Positions 6,341 through 13,472 of a stretch of 13,472 nt of DNA are shown here, piece after piece. This DNA is from CAYWKS01 sp964458935 (lineage in GTDB: Bacteria > Planctomycetota > Phycisphaerae > Phycisphaerales > Zrk34). A model generated the notes under the pieces. It was not told the origin of the DNA and ran no database searches. It worked only from the letters and a program-made list of their open reading frames with translations. The stretch lies in assembly GCA_964458935.1 (NCBI GenBank), contig CAYWKS010000047.1:1-13472 (forward strand), read 5' to 3'. Position 1 is the first letter of the stretch, and every line of letters starts with the position of its first letter. The translations under genes and the position numbers were made by a program.

Positions 6341-8077
6341 TCAGGTGGGCTCCACGTCGCCATCGTGCAGGAGATGGTTCGCCTCGACGTCGCGGCGCAA
6401 CCGGCGGCCGACAACCTCATCGAGCCGGGCGGCGGCGATGCCCGTGCCCGGCCGCTTGACCGTGACGTCGGCCCGCTCGATGACGTGGCCGGCGCCCAGC
6501 CGCCGCGTCGCGCAGACCGACTGCCGCGAGACCCGCCGCACGTCCCGCTCGATGTCCTGCACGACCTTGTCGGCCACGGCCTTCTCGGCGTCGGCCAGCC
6601 GCACGAGCCGCACGTACTCGGCGAACGCGGCCGGGTCGAGGCTCGCCGCGTGGTCGGGCCCGGTCGCACCGCGGTCGTAGGTGAGGTGCTTCTCCAGCAC
6701 GGCGTAGCCGCGGGCGGCGGCGATCAGGCCCATCGGCGTCAGCTCGGTGTGGTCGGAGTAGCCGACGATGCCGCTGCCCAGCGCCGCGAGGCGATCGATC
6801 GCGGCGAACCCGCTGGCGCCCGGCGGCACGGGATAGCTGCTCACGCACTGCATCAGCACCGCGCCTTCATACGCCGCGGCGTGGGTCTGCAACTCCGACC
6901 GCTCGGCCGCACCGACCGAAATGAGCATCGGCTTGCCCAACGCCCGCATCGCACGGATCAACGGCACGTTCACGCAGTCCGGCGAGGCGATCTTCACCGC
7001 GTCCACGCCCAGCGCCCGCAGCGCGTCGGCGCTGTCCATGCTGAACGGCGTGACGACAAAGCCCATGCCCAGGTCGTGGGCGAGCGTGCGGACCTGGCGC
7101 ATCGGTTCCAAGCCGAGTTGCAGGCCGGCCAGCATCGACGCCGGGTCGTCGGCCGTGGCGTGCTGGTACGCGGCGAGCTCGGCTTCAGCGCTCAGCAGCA
7201 GCGCCGGGTCGAACAGTTGCAGCTTTACCGCATCGGCGCCGCACGCCGCGGCGCACCGCGTCAGCTCCAGCGCCCGCTCGACCGAGCCGTCGTGGTTCAC
7301 GCCCAGCTCGGCGATGACGTAGCAGTCGTGCCGCGGGCCGATCGGCCGACCACCGATCAACAGTTCATCCAGCCGCGACCGGTCCCGCAGCGCCGCCTCG
7401 GCGACGATCGCGTCGGCCTCATCGTCGACGTCCACGACCGCGCCGGGCTCGGTGACGATCACCCGACGATCCGCGCCGAGGAAGGCGTGCGGCTCGCCGT
7501 CGCGGACCGTGAACAGGCTCGCCCGCGTCACCGCGATGATCCCGCCGTCGAGCATGTACACCGGCGGCAGGTCCTGTCGGCGGTAGACGTTGTTTTCGAC
7601 ATAAGGCAAAAGCCGATCGCCCTCGACCCGCTTCATCCAGTACGGGTGCGTCTTGCCCGCGGCCGCCACCGACTGCACGGAGTCGCACCCGGTCTCGGCG
7701 AGCTTTGCGGCCGCGCGGTCGATCAGGTCGTCCGGCCGCACCGGCACATTGCCGTAGAGGATGACGACGCGGTCGTACGCGGCGCCGGCCGTTTCGAGCT
7801 GCTCGACCGCGTGCCGCGCCGCGGCGTCGACGGTCGCGGTGTCGCTGGCCAGGTCGGGCGGCCTCATGATCACCTCCGCCCCGCACGAACGCGCCACCGC
7901 ACCGATCTGCTCACCGTCGGTGCTGACGACGATGCGGTCGACGGCGCCGCGGTATCGGGCGCCGCGGGCGTGGTCGATCGTCCAGGCGATCATCGGCTTG
8001 CCCGCCACCAGTCGCGTGTTCTTGCCCGGCAACCCCCGGCTGCCCGCGCGGGCGAGGATGACGCAAAGCGTGCTCAT
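6341..8077 (-). CDS. fused CMP-sialate synthetase / N-acetylneuraminate synthase (NeuA-NeuB)
   Basis: One 578-residue chain carries two consecutive steps of nonulosonic acid synthesis. Residues 1-235 are a CMP-sugar synthetase: the nucleotide-binding loop ILARAGSRGLPGKN (7-20), STDGEQIG (52-59) and a metal-binding VDVDDE (215-220). Residues 250-505 are a sialate-synthase TIM barrel: VIAELGVNHDGS (254-265), KLQLFDP (285-291), SSYPVPPG (413-420), GYSDHT (439-444) and LEKHLTYDRGATGPDHAASL (461-480). The C-terminal SAF (antifreeze-like) domain at about 515-578 includes KRPGTGI (541-547), whose Arg normally contacts the amino sugar. The barrel condenses ManNAc (or a diacetamido analogue) with phosphoenolpyruvate; the other domain then activates the product with CTP. 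All expected motifs are intact in both halves. The gene starts 21 bases after the pseudo-radical-SAM gene. The two steps are usually made by separate genes. Confidence 0.92.
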   Translation of the reverse strand: MSTLCVILARAGSRGLPGKNTRLVAGKPMIAWTIDHARGARYRGAVDRIVVSTDGEQIGAVARSCGAEVIMRPPDLASDTATVDAAARHAVEQLETAGAAYDRVVILYGNVPVRPDDLIDRAAAKLAETGCDSVQSVAAAGKTHPYWMKRVEGDRLLPYVENNVYRRQDLPPVYMLDGGIIAVTRASLFTVRDGEPHAFLGADRRVIVTEPGAVVDVDDEADAIVAEAALRDRSRLDELLIGGRPIGPRHDCYVIAELGVNHDGSVERALELTRCAAACGADAVKLQLFDPALLLSAEAELAAYQHATADDPASMLAGLQLGLEPMRQVRTLAHDLGMGFVVTPFSMDSADALRALGVDAVKIASPDCVNVPLIRAMRALGKPMLISVGAAERSELQTHAAAYEGAVLMQCVSSYPVPPGASGFAAIDRLAALGSGIVGYSDHTELTPMGLIAAARGYAVLEKHLTYDRGATGPDHAASLDPAAFAEYVRLVRLADAEKAVADKVVQDIERDVRRVSRQSVCATRRLGAGHVIERADVTVKRPGTGIAAARLDEVVGRRLRRDVEANHLLHDGDVEPT

Positions 8078-8098
8078 GCGATGGCTCTCAGGTGCGCG

Positions 8099-9688
8099 TC
8101 ACGGACGGTGCCACTGCCGACAGTCGGCACAAGCGCCATGGTAGCAACCTGCCCGGTGCTCGCGCCCCACCGTCCCGACCCGAAGCCACAGCGCCGACAA
8201 CGCCTCGTCGCCGACGCGGCCCAGCGCATGTTCCCCGGCCCAGTCCTGGTCGCACAGCGCCGCCCGGCCGTCGCTGAGGATCGTCATGCGATGCGACAGC
8301 TGCCGACAGGCCACCCGCCGCGGCGGCGCCATGTCCATCACCGCCACGTCGGGCATCACCCCCGCGCCCTGCGGCGGGCCGGCCACCACCGCGTGCCCGC
8401 AGAACTGTGTCCAGCGGTCGACGAAACCCTCCATCTCCGCGACGTTGTCCGTGGTCTTGATCATGTGCGGCACGACCCACGGCAGCCCGCGTGTGCGGTG
8501 GTTCAACAGCCACTGGATGTTGTCCAGCACCCGGGTGTGCATGTCCGCCCCCATCAGCCGCGCGTACGTCTGCGGCTCGTCGGCGTTCAGCCGCACCACG
8601 ATCGCGTCCAGCGGCAGCTCGACCAGCGCCCGCAACGTGTCCGGCTCGACGTGCAGGTCCGTCTCGACGCCCACACCCCAGACGCCCGCCTCACGCGCCG
8701 CCCGAACCATGTCGGGCCATCGCGGGTGCACCAACGCGTCGCCGATCCCGCCGAGCATGATCGCCGTGTCCGGCTCGGCGGCCAGCTCGGCGAAGATCGC
8801 GCCGGCGGTATCCATCGACAGGGGCTCCCGCTGCGGATGAAAGTAGTGCTGCGGCGTGATGGGCCCGGTGCTCGGCCGCCGCGGCGTCAGCTCCACCGTC
8901 ACCTGCTGCGGCAGCCGATCGCGGCTGGCCAGGGTGCGCACGACCTCCGCGGCATCGGCGTCCGCGGCAACGCCCGCCATCGCCTCGCGCCACCGCGGCG
9001 CGTCGAAGGTCGCCCGAAGCGCCGCCCCGCGCACCGACGGGTCAATCTGTACGCACACGTCGCGGGCGATCGGGTCGCCCTGCGGTGAGCGCGGGTTGTA
9101 GTCCAGCATCGCCCCGATCGTCACGCCGTTGTGCGAGACTTCCTCCAGCAGCGTCCGCGACACCACGCAGCCGCACAACCCCGGCGGCGCCTGCGTGAAC
9201 GTGAGCTTGTGATGGTCGGGGCTTTCGAGGTGGCGATCGATCACCGCGTCGCACAGCGCTGCGTCGACCAGCGGCCAGTCGGGCCCGACGATCAGCGCCG
9301 CGTCGGCCTTGACGGCGTCTAGCGCCTCGGCCATCGCCGCCGGCGCCAGCAGTTCGTCGTAGACCGTCGCGCCGCCCAACCCGCCACGCCACGCGTTGGG
9401 CGACCACTTGCGTGCAGCGATGCACCGGCGATGGCCCGCGTCATCGAGCGGTTGACCGCTGGCATGACAACGCACGCCCCGCACGGCGGGCGGCGGCTGG
9501 TCCGCGGCGTGGATGACCACGATCTCGTCAAGCTGTTCACACCCGCGCAGCCGCTCGATCGTCGCCCCCAGCACCGTCGTCGCCCCGAAGGCCGTGTCGT
9601 GGTCGGTTGACAGGCCGCGGCGGCTCCGCCCCGGCTCGACCACGATCAGCCCGACCACGCGGCGGGACTCGGCGTTGGGGGCGATCAT
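8099..9688 (-). CDS. nucleotidyltransferase-like / cysteine-less radical SAM-like / SPASM protein
   Basis: The 529-residue product has three parts. Residues 1-250 resemble a GT-A sugar nucleotidyltransferase (GATTVLGATIERL 36-48, LIVGPDWPLVDAALCDAVID 132-151, FTQAPPGLCG 164-173), but the N-terminal glycine-rich loop is degenerate. Residues 262-425 read like a radical SAM core (VTVELT; MLGGIGDALVHP 311-322; GVGVETDLHVEPDTL 338-352), yet the expected CxxxCxxC site is PRRPSTGPITP (269-279), with no cysteine. Residues 461-523 are a SPASM-type domain: Cys461, ILSDGRAALCD with Cys479, Cys515, Cys520 and Cys523. From memory this resembles the spirochaete spiro-SPASM proteins, which also lack the cluster motif. 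The ATG at 9688 overlaps the Maf-like stop by ATGA and has GGAGG 7 bases upstream, so translation is coupled. It probably helps make or attach the operon's sugar. Catalysis by SAM chemistry is unlikely; the exact role is unknown. Confidence 0.8.
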   Translation of the reverse strand: MIAPNAESRRVVGLIVVEPGRSRRGLSTDHDTAFGATTVLGATIERLRGCEQLDEIVVIHAADQPPPAVRGVRCHASGQPLDDAGHRRCIAARKWSPNAWRGGLGGATVYDELLAPAAMAEALDAVKADAALIVGPDWPLVDAALCDAVIDRHLESPDHHKLTFTQAPPGLCGCVVSRTLLEEVSHNGVTIGAMLDYNPRSPQGDPIARDVCVQIDPSVRGAALRATFDAPRWREAMAGVAADADAAEVVRTLASRDRLPQQVTVELTPRRPSTGPITPQHYFHPQREPLSMDTAGAIFAELAAEPDTAIMLGGIGDALVHPRWPDMVRAAREAGVWGVGVETDLHVEPDTLRALVELPLDAIVVRLNADEPQTYARLMGADMHTRVLDNIQWLLNHRTRGLPWVVPHMIKTTDNVAEMEGFVDRWTQFCGHAVVAGPPQGAGVMPDVAVMDMAPPRRVACRQLSHRMTILSDGRAALCDQDWAGEHALGRVGDEALSALWLRVGTVGREHRAGCYHGACADCRQWHRP

Positions 9689-11625
9689 AGCGTGACCTCC
9701 ACGGGCGTCGGCGGCGTCCGCCGCGCCTCGGCGAGCTGGCCGTCGATGCGGGCGGCCGCCTCGCCGAACATCTCCAGCGTCTGCTCGCAGCCGTCGATCA
9801 GCCACTCGACGTTCTCGATGTCGCGTTCGAGCTGGCGGCGCTGCCGCTCGTACGCGTCGAGGTCGGGCTGCATGCCGATCGCCCGGTCGGCGCGGGCGCG
9901 CTTGAACGCGCCGATCTGGTTGAGCTCGTTGACCAGCGCGAACGCGTCCTGGAGTTGAGCGACGGTCTTGCGCTCGCGGTCGAGCTTCTTGAACAGCCGC
10001 TGCATCTTGTCGGGGTTGCGCTGGTGATCGAGCATGGCGAGGAGGAGGGGCAAGGTGTCGCGGCTGGCCTGGGCAAGCCGGGCGACCTCGGTCGTGCGAC
10101 GGGCCAGGTGGTCGGCCGTCGCCGCCAGGCGCGCCCGGTCCAGCGTTGCCCGGGGCTCGGGCAGCGGCGGCAGCGGCCGGTCCGCGTAACGCTCCAGCGC
10201 CGCGGTCAGCGTCATCCGCTGCGTGTCCGCCTTGGGCAGCCCGCCCTCGGTGGCGTCGATGATCTGCTGCGGCGCCGCCGCGAAGTCCCGCTCGAACTGC
10301 CGCAGATACGTGAGCATCTGCTCGTCGGTGTAGATCGGCCGGCCGTGGATGTCCTCGCGCGGCCGGAGCATCCGCCGGTGCCGGGCCACCCGCTTCCACT
10401 CCATCATCTCCAGCGTGTTGAACGGCGACAGCTCCGGCGCCCAGACGTCGTGGATCGCCGTCCCGGGCGCGTAGTACAGCCCGTCGCTGAACCCCAGGTC
10501 CTGGCCGATGAAGATGATCGGGTCGCAACCCAGGTGCTGCGCCAGGTACAGCGACAGGTGCGCCACGGTCGACCCGGCGGGCAGCGCGTGGACCGGTCGG
10601 ATCAGCGGGCCCAGCAGCGTGTCGAGGAAGCTGCTGCGGCAGACGCGGATCGGCCCGGGGAAGTAGTCGAGGATCGCCTTGTTCGCCTTGGGCTCGGCGA
10701 TCAGCGTCACGTCCGGCAGGTCGGGCAGGTCGTCATAGAACCGCCGGCTGATCTCGTGGTAGTCCAGCGCGGTGACGAAGTGCGGGCGGATCCCGCGGGC
10801 GAGCAGCGGCTTGAGCACCGTCTGCACCGCGATGATCACCACGCGGTCGCGCATCCCCGGCCGGGCGAGCAGGTCAACATTCCGCGCCAGGCTCGGGCCC
10901 GCGGCGACGCAGACCGCCGGCCGACCCGCCGCCACGCCCGCCAGCGGATTGATCGTCTCGCCGGCGGCGTAGCGGCCGAGGTTGTGTGCCTGGTTGCGGC
11001 AGGTCGCCGCGGAGTTGACCAGCGTCGTGGTGATGTTCGTCCGCGTGTAGGCGACGAAACGGGTGAACTGCTCGGTGAAGGCGTTGAGCTGGGGGCCGGC
11101 CATCTGCCGGGTCGGCGGATGCGTGAGGATCTGCACACCCTGGCTGATCTGGGCGACGTGCGGTTCGAGGCGGCGGGTCATGAACGCGCTGTCGGGCTCC
11201 CCGGCGAACAGCGTCACGTGCCGGGCGCCCAGCGTCGGGGCCAGGTCCGCCCGCTCCAGCACCGCCCGGAGGATGGGCAGGCTCGGCTCGTAGGCCACGA
11301 CCACCCCGTGACCGGCCAGCCGCTCGGCCAGCGCCGTGACGTGGTGGCCCAGCCCCACCCCGAGCATGAGCACCACCGCGTGTGCGTCGAGGTCGGCCTG
11401 TTCGGCCAGGGCGCGGGCCTCGGCCAGCGGGGCGTGCCGCGAGGCGAGGGTGATCCGCCGGGCACGGCCGTCGCCGCCGGTCGTCGCCACCCAGCCGGCC
11501 AGCGCCTCCTCGCGGCGGGCCGGCTCGAACGTCACCTCCGCCGGCTCGGTCGCCTCCAGCCGGTCGGCCAGCGCCGGGTCGCGTTTGCGGATCGCCTGGA
11601 TGTTCGCCTGCCAGCAGCGGTTCAT
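9685..11625 (-). CDS. Maf/DUF115-family motility accessory glycosyltransferase
   Basis: Proteins of the MAF_flag10/DUF115 family attach nonulosonic acids from CMP-sugars to flagellin in several flagellated bacteria. The 646-residue product shows a first Rossmann-like half with VVLMLGVGLGHHV (84-96) and VVAYEPSLPILRAVL (109-123). The core DUF115 domain has AVCVAAGPSLARN (237-249), PHFVTALDYHEIS (281-293), GSTVAHLSLYLAQHLG (351-366) and IFIGQDLGFSDGLYYA (371-386). A helical, charged C-terminal part (about 495-640) may form coiled coils. Length fits the family. The frame is open far upstream, but the ATG at 11625 begins recognisable protein; the ribosome binding site there is poor. It is first in the operon, overlapping the next gene by ATGA. 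Its company with neuA-neuB and neuC supports transfer of a sialic- or legionaminic-type sugar. Flagellin itself is not in the window, so the acceptor is inferred. Confidence 0.87.
   Translation of the reverse strand: MNRCWQANIQAIRKRDPALADRLEATEPAEVTFEPARREEALAGWVATTGGDGRARRITLASRHAPLAEARALAEQADLDAHAVVLMLGVGLGHHVTALAERLAGHGVVVAYEPSLPILRAVLERADLAPTLGARHVTLFAGEPDSAFMTRRLEPHVAQISQGVQILTHPPTRQMAGPQLNAFTEQFTRFVAYTRTNITTTLVNSAATCRNQAHNLGRYAAGETINPLAGVAAGRPAVCVAAGPSLARNVDLLARPGMRDRVVIIAVQTVLKPLLARGIRPHFVTALDYHEISRRFYDDLPDLPDVTLIAEPKANKAILDYFPGPIRVCRSSFLDTLLGPLIRPVHALPAGSTVAHLSLYLAQHLGCDPIIFIGQDLGFSDGLYYAPGTAIHDVWAPELSPFNTLEMMEWKRVARHRRMLRPREDIHGRPIYTDEQMLTYLRQFERDFAAAPQQIIDATEGGLPKADTQRMTLTAALERYADRPLPPLPEPRATLDRARLAATADHLARRTTEVARLAQASRDTLPLLLAMLDHQRNPDKMQRLFKKLDRERKTVAQLQDAFALVNELNQIGAFKRARADRAIGMQPDLDAYERQRRQLERDIENVEWLIDGCEQTLEMFGEAAARIDGQLAEARRTPPTPVEVTL
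9696..9700 (-). promoter_or_regulatory. ribosome binding site inside the Maf-like gene end
   Basis: On the minus strand this reads GGAGG, 7 bases before the ATG at 9688. It lies within the last codons of the Maf-like gene, fixes the start of the following gene and supports coupled translation through the ATGA overlap. Confidence 0.7.
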
Positions 11626-11682
11626 GGGCGGCCGCCACGGTCGCGGATGTGCCGCAACCGGTTTTGCGCGTAGGATGATCGC

Positions 11683-11699
11683 GGGCGAACCTTTCGCCC
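11683..11699. promoter_or_regulatory. perfect 7-bp inverted repeat between divergent genes
   Basis: GGGCGAA-CCT-TTCGCCC sits in the 114-bp gap between the start of the glycosylation operon (11625, minus) and the membrane-protein gene (11740, plus). Its position suits an operator acting on one or both directions, or a short mRNA hairpin. I recognise no known regulator site, and no clear -35/-10 pair was found beside it. Confidence 0.3.
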
Positions 11700-11739
11700 T
11701 GATCGTGTTATCGGAACGCGGCACAACGGAGCTTGAACC

Positions 11740-12390
11740 TTGGCCAACGTCGCCGAGCCGCCGCTGTGGCAGATGCTCATGCTGGAGAACTTCTGGCCCG
11801 GGCTGCTGGTGCTCGGCGCCGTGGCCCTGACGCTGGGGCTGTCGGGCCTGCAGCGGGGCAGCGGCCGCATGCTCCTGGCCGCCGCGGGCTTCGCCCTGCT
11901 CGCCGGGGCCAACGTCCTGGTGGCCCAACTGGTCACGACCGTCCGCGAGCACGCCATCCATCGCACCGCCCTGCTCATCGACACCGCCATTCAGGACCCC
12001 AACCGACCACTGGACCTCGATGCCCTGGCCGGGCTGCTCGACCCTAACATCGTCCTCGAGGTGCCCGCGGGCAACACCTACCTCGACGATCGCCGCACGC
12101 TGCTGGACCTGGCGCAATCCACCAACGACCGCTACCGCATCCAGGACTACCAGGTCGTCCAGCTCGACGCCCAGCAGACCGGCGAGCGGACCGGCCAGGC
12201 CCGGCTGCTGCTGGTGACCAACATCCGCTTCGGCGGCGGCGGCATGCTCGGCGGCCAGGCCCAGAACATCCCCAGCACCTGGCTCATCGAATGGCGCCGC
12301 ACGTCGGCCGGCTGGGTCGCCCAGCGGATCGTGATGACCAAGGTTGCCAACCGCCAGCCCCGGCCCGGCGATCTGCCGCGGCCGCGGTGA
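11740..12390 (+). CDS. two-helix membrane protein with NTF2-like domain
   Basis: I do not recognise a named family with certainty. The 216-residue product begins with two hydrophobic segments (about 18-36 and 44-63), followed by a soluble part of about 145 residues. This part starts with a helix (REHAIHRTALLIDTAIQ), has a short LAGLLDPNIVLEVP segment (96-109) and alternating strands (YQVVQLDA, ARLLLVTNIRF, STWLIEWRR, WVAQRIVMTKV). That order resembles the NTF2/SnoaL cone fold, which often serves as a ligand-binding or assembly domain; the assignment is inference. A glycine-rich loop (FGGGGMLGG) lies at 164-172. The start is TTG at 11740, supported by GGAG 8 bases before it; the first internal ATG would remove 11 residues. 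The secreted-protein gene follows after 34 bases, probably in the same operon. It is divergent from the glycosylation operon. Confidence 0.7.
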   Translation: MANVAEPPLWQMLMLENFWPGLLVLGAVALTLGLSGLQRGSGRMLLAAAGFALLAGANVLVAQLVTTVREHAIHRTALLIDTAIQDPNRPLDLDALAGLLDPNIVLEVPAGNTYLDDRRTLLDLAQSTNDRYRIQDYQVVQLDAQQTGERTGQARLLLVTNIRFGGGGMLGGQAQNIPSTWLIEWRRTSAGWVAQRIVMTKVANRQPRPGDLPRPR

Positions 12391-12424
12391 CCGCCGACCT
12401 GTTACCATGCACCGGGAGATTCAC

Positions 12425-13369
12425 ATGCCTCGACGCACATGCATCACCGTGATCCTGCTCGTGCTGCTCGCCGCAGCCCTGCCCGCCACCCCGACCCACG
12501 CGCAGGGCGGCCCGACGTTCGACCTGCGACCGATCTGGGAGGACGGACAGACGGCGCGGTACCAGTCCTCCACGCGGCAGGTCACCACGATGGAGATGGC
12601 CAGCCACAACGCCCGGCGGACCAGCGTCATGGACATCCAGGGCGAGTTGCTCTGGGAGGTGTTCGAAGCCGACGACGCCGGCGGCGGGCGGTGCCGCATC
12701 ACCGTGGAGCAGCTCACGGTCACCGCGACCGGGCCCGACGGGCAAAGCTACACGATCGACCGCAACCAGGCGCCCGAGCCGATGGTCATGCTGCAGACCC
12801 TCCTCCGGGCGCTGATGGACCACCCCGTCACGGTGACCGTCGAGGCGGACGGCTCGGTCAGCGACGTGCAGGGCTGGAAGGCGGTCAAACGCGCCGGCGG
12901 CGACGCCGCTCAGAACCTCGAAGCCGGCGACTTCCGCGAGACCGCCTGGGAACTGGCGCCCCTGATGGGCGGGCTCGCCGACGCCGTCCTGGGCGCCACC
13001 TGGGACAATGAATGCCAATGGTCCCACGAAATGGGCCAACTCAACCTCCGCAATGACTACAAGCTGGCCGGATACGAGCAGATCGACGGCGTGGACCTGC
13101 TCACCATCGCCATGACCAGCGACGTCGACGTCGAGGTGGATCGCGACAAGATCCCCGATCGCCGGCAGGGCATGCAGATGGACCTGCAGTTCAAGGGCGG
13201 CTCCCAGTCCGGCCAGGTGTACTTCGACCCGGCGCGGCACGAGGTCTTCGCCCGCCACCTCGCCCGCGAGACCCGGTTCCAGATTGACATCCAGATCCGC
13301 GACCGCGATATCCGCCAGACCATCACACGCAACGTCATCACCCAGGTCCTCCGCATCGACGAACAGTGA
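12425..13369 (+). CDS. secreted protein of unknown function
   Basis: The 314-residue product starts with a clear Sec signal peptide: basic MPRR, a hydrophobic stretch (about 7-20) and a probable signal peptidase I site after THA (residues 24-26). The mature part is soluble and rich in acidic and beta-prone segments, without cysteine pairs or an obvious catalytic motif. It has YQSSTRQVTTMEM, a middle section with VTVTVEADGSVSDVQGWKAV, and a C-terminal GQVYFDPARHEVFARHLARE followed by repeated polar strands (FQIDIQIRDRDIRQTIT). This layout, in which a lipoprotein- or lipocalin-like barrel ends with a value compared before and after, recalls small secreted planctomycete proteins such as the DUF6263 group; that link is from memory and weak. 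The ATG at 12425 has GGGAG 6 bases upstream; an earlier ATG at 12407 would place extra charged residues before the signal peptide. It is probably co-transcribed with the preceding gene. Confidence 0.75.
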   Translation: MPRRTCITVILLVLLAAALPATPTHAQGGPTFDLRPIWEDGQTARYQSSTRQVTTMEMASHNARRTSVMDIQGELLWEVFEADDAGGGRCRITVEQLTVTATGPDGQSYTIDRNQAPEPMVMLQTLLRALMDHPVTVTVEADGSVSDVQGWKAVKRAGGDAAQNLEAGDFRETAWELAPLMGGLADAVLGATWDNECQWSHEMGQLNLRNDYKLAGYEQIDGVDLLTIAMTSDVDVEVDRDKIPDRRQGMQMDLQFKGGSQSGQVYFDPARHEVFARHLARETRFQIDIQIRDRDIRQTITRNVITQVLRIDEQ

Positions 13370-13382
13370 TCGGCCCCGCGCC

Positions 13383-13397
13383 AACGGGCTCCCCGTT
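13383..13397 (+). terminator. weak hairpin downstream of the secreted-protein gene
   Basis: A perfect 6-bp stem AACGGG/CCCGTT with a 3-base loop lies 13 bases past the stop codon. It has no T-run, so termination here is only a suggestion. The remaining bases to the window end show no gene. Confidence 0.25.
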
Positions 13398-13472
13398 CAG
13401 CCAACCCCATCTCGCGCTTCGCCCGCGCCCCGCGGTCCGGGCGGACAGGTCGGGCGGACGCGGTTTCTGCAT

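Noticed and set aside
6257..9088. Open frame of 943 codons on the plus strand opposite neuC, neuA-neuB and the SPASM gene
   Set aside because: It is antisense to genes with clear motifs; the translation is a His/Arg/Asp/Val-rich mixture without domains, as expected of a high-GC shadow frame.
9689..10528. Upstream extension of the SPASM protein frame
   Set aside because: It lies inside the Maf-like gene in another frame, is Arg/Ala/Pro-rich, and the ATG at 9688 has GGAGG at the right distance.
11626..12408. Upstream extension of the Maf-like protein frame
   Set aside because: It runs antisense to the membrane-protein gene and shows no family similarity before the ATG at 11625.

Overview
The window is high-GC bacterial chromosome, about 65-70% G+C in coding parts by eye, with one poorer intergenic stretch (about 55% by hand count over 3601-3960). 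It most resembles Planctomycetota, possibly a Phycisphaerae-like lineage. The reasons are an unusually long signal peptidase I with a Cys4 motif and a large insertion, few good ribosome binding sites on some genes, and small secreted proteins of unrecognised family. This taxonomic placement is inference; there is no rRNA or marker gene to settle it. I see no tRNA, rRNA, IS element, integrase or CRISPR array.

Layout. (1) 38-1769, minus strand: dUTPase (dut), a short coiled-coil protein, and protein-L-isoaspartate O-methyltransferase (pcm). A strong 12-bp-stem hairpin lies just after pcm. (2) 1877-3574, plus strand, divergent from pcm: a 565-residue signal peptidase I (lepB). (3) 3575-3983: a 409-bp AT-richer intergenic region with a foldable element, two DnaA-box-like 9-mers and a plausible -10 element. 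(4) 3984-5237, plus: nuoH, a single Complex I membrane subunit with no other nuo gene next to it. (5) 5254-11625, minus: a tight four-gene operon, read from high to low coordinates. It encodes a Maf/DUF115-type glycosyltransferase, a two-domain protein with degenerate nucleotidyltransferase and radical-SAM regions plus a SPASM domain, a fused CMP-sialate synthetase/sialate synthase (NeuA-NeuB), and NeuC. (6) 11740-13369, plus, divergent from the operon: a two-helix membrane protein with an NTF2-like soluble part and a secreted protein of unknown function.

How the genes work together. The operon in region 5 holds the core nonulosonic acid pathway. NeuC makes ManNAc (or a diacetamido analogue), NeuB condenses it with phosphoenolpyruvate, and NeuA activates the product with CTP. 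The Maf-like protein is the type known to attach such sugars to flagellin. The junctions are a 4-base ATGA overlap, a 21-base gap and a 1-base gap, so the genes are almost certainly co-transcribed. The most unusual member is the pseudo-radical-SAM/SPASM protein. It keeps the fold signatures and the C-terminal cysteines, but the CxxxCxxC cluster site is replaced by residues without cysteine. Together these genes look like a compact protein (probably flagellin) glycosylation cassette with one component of unknown role.
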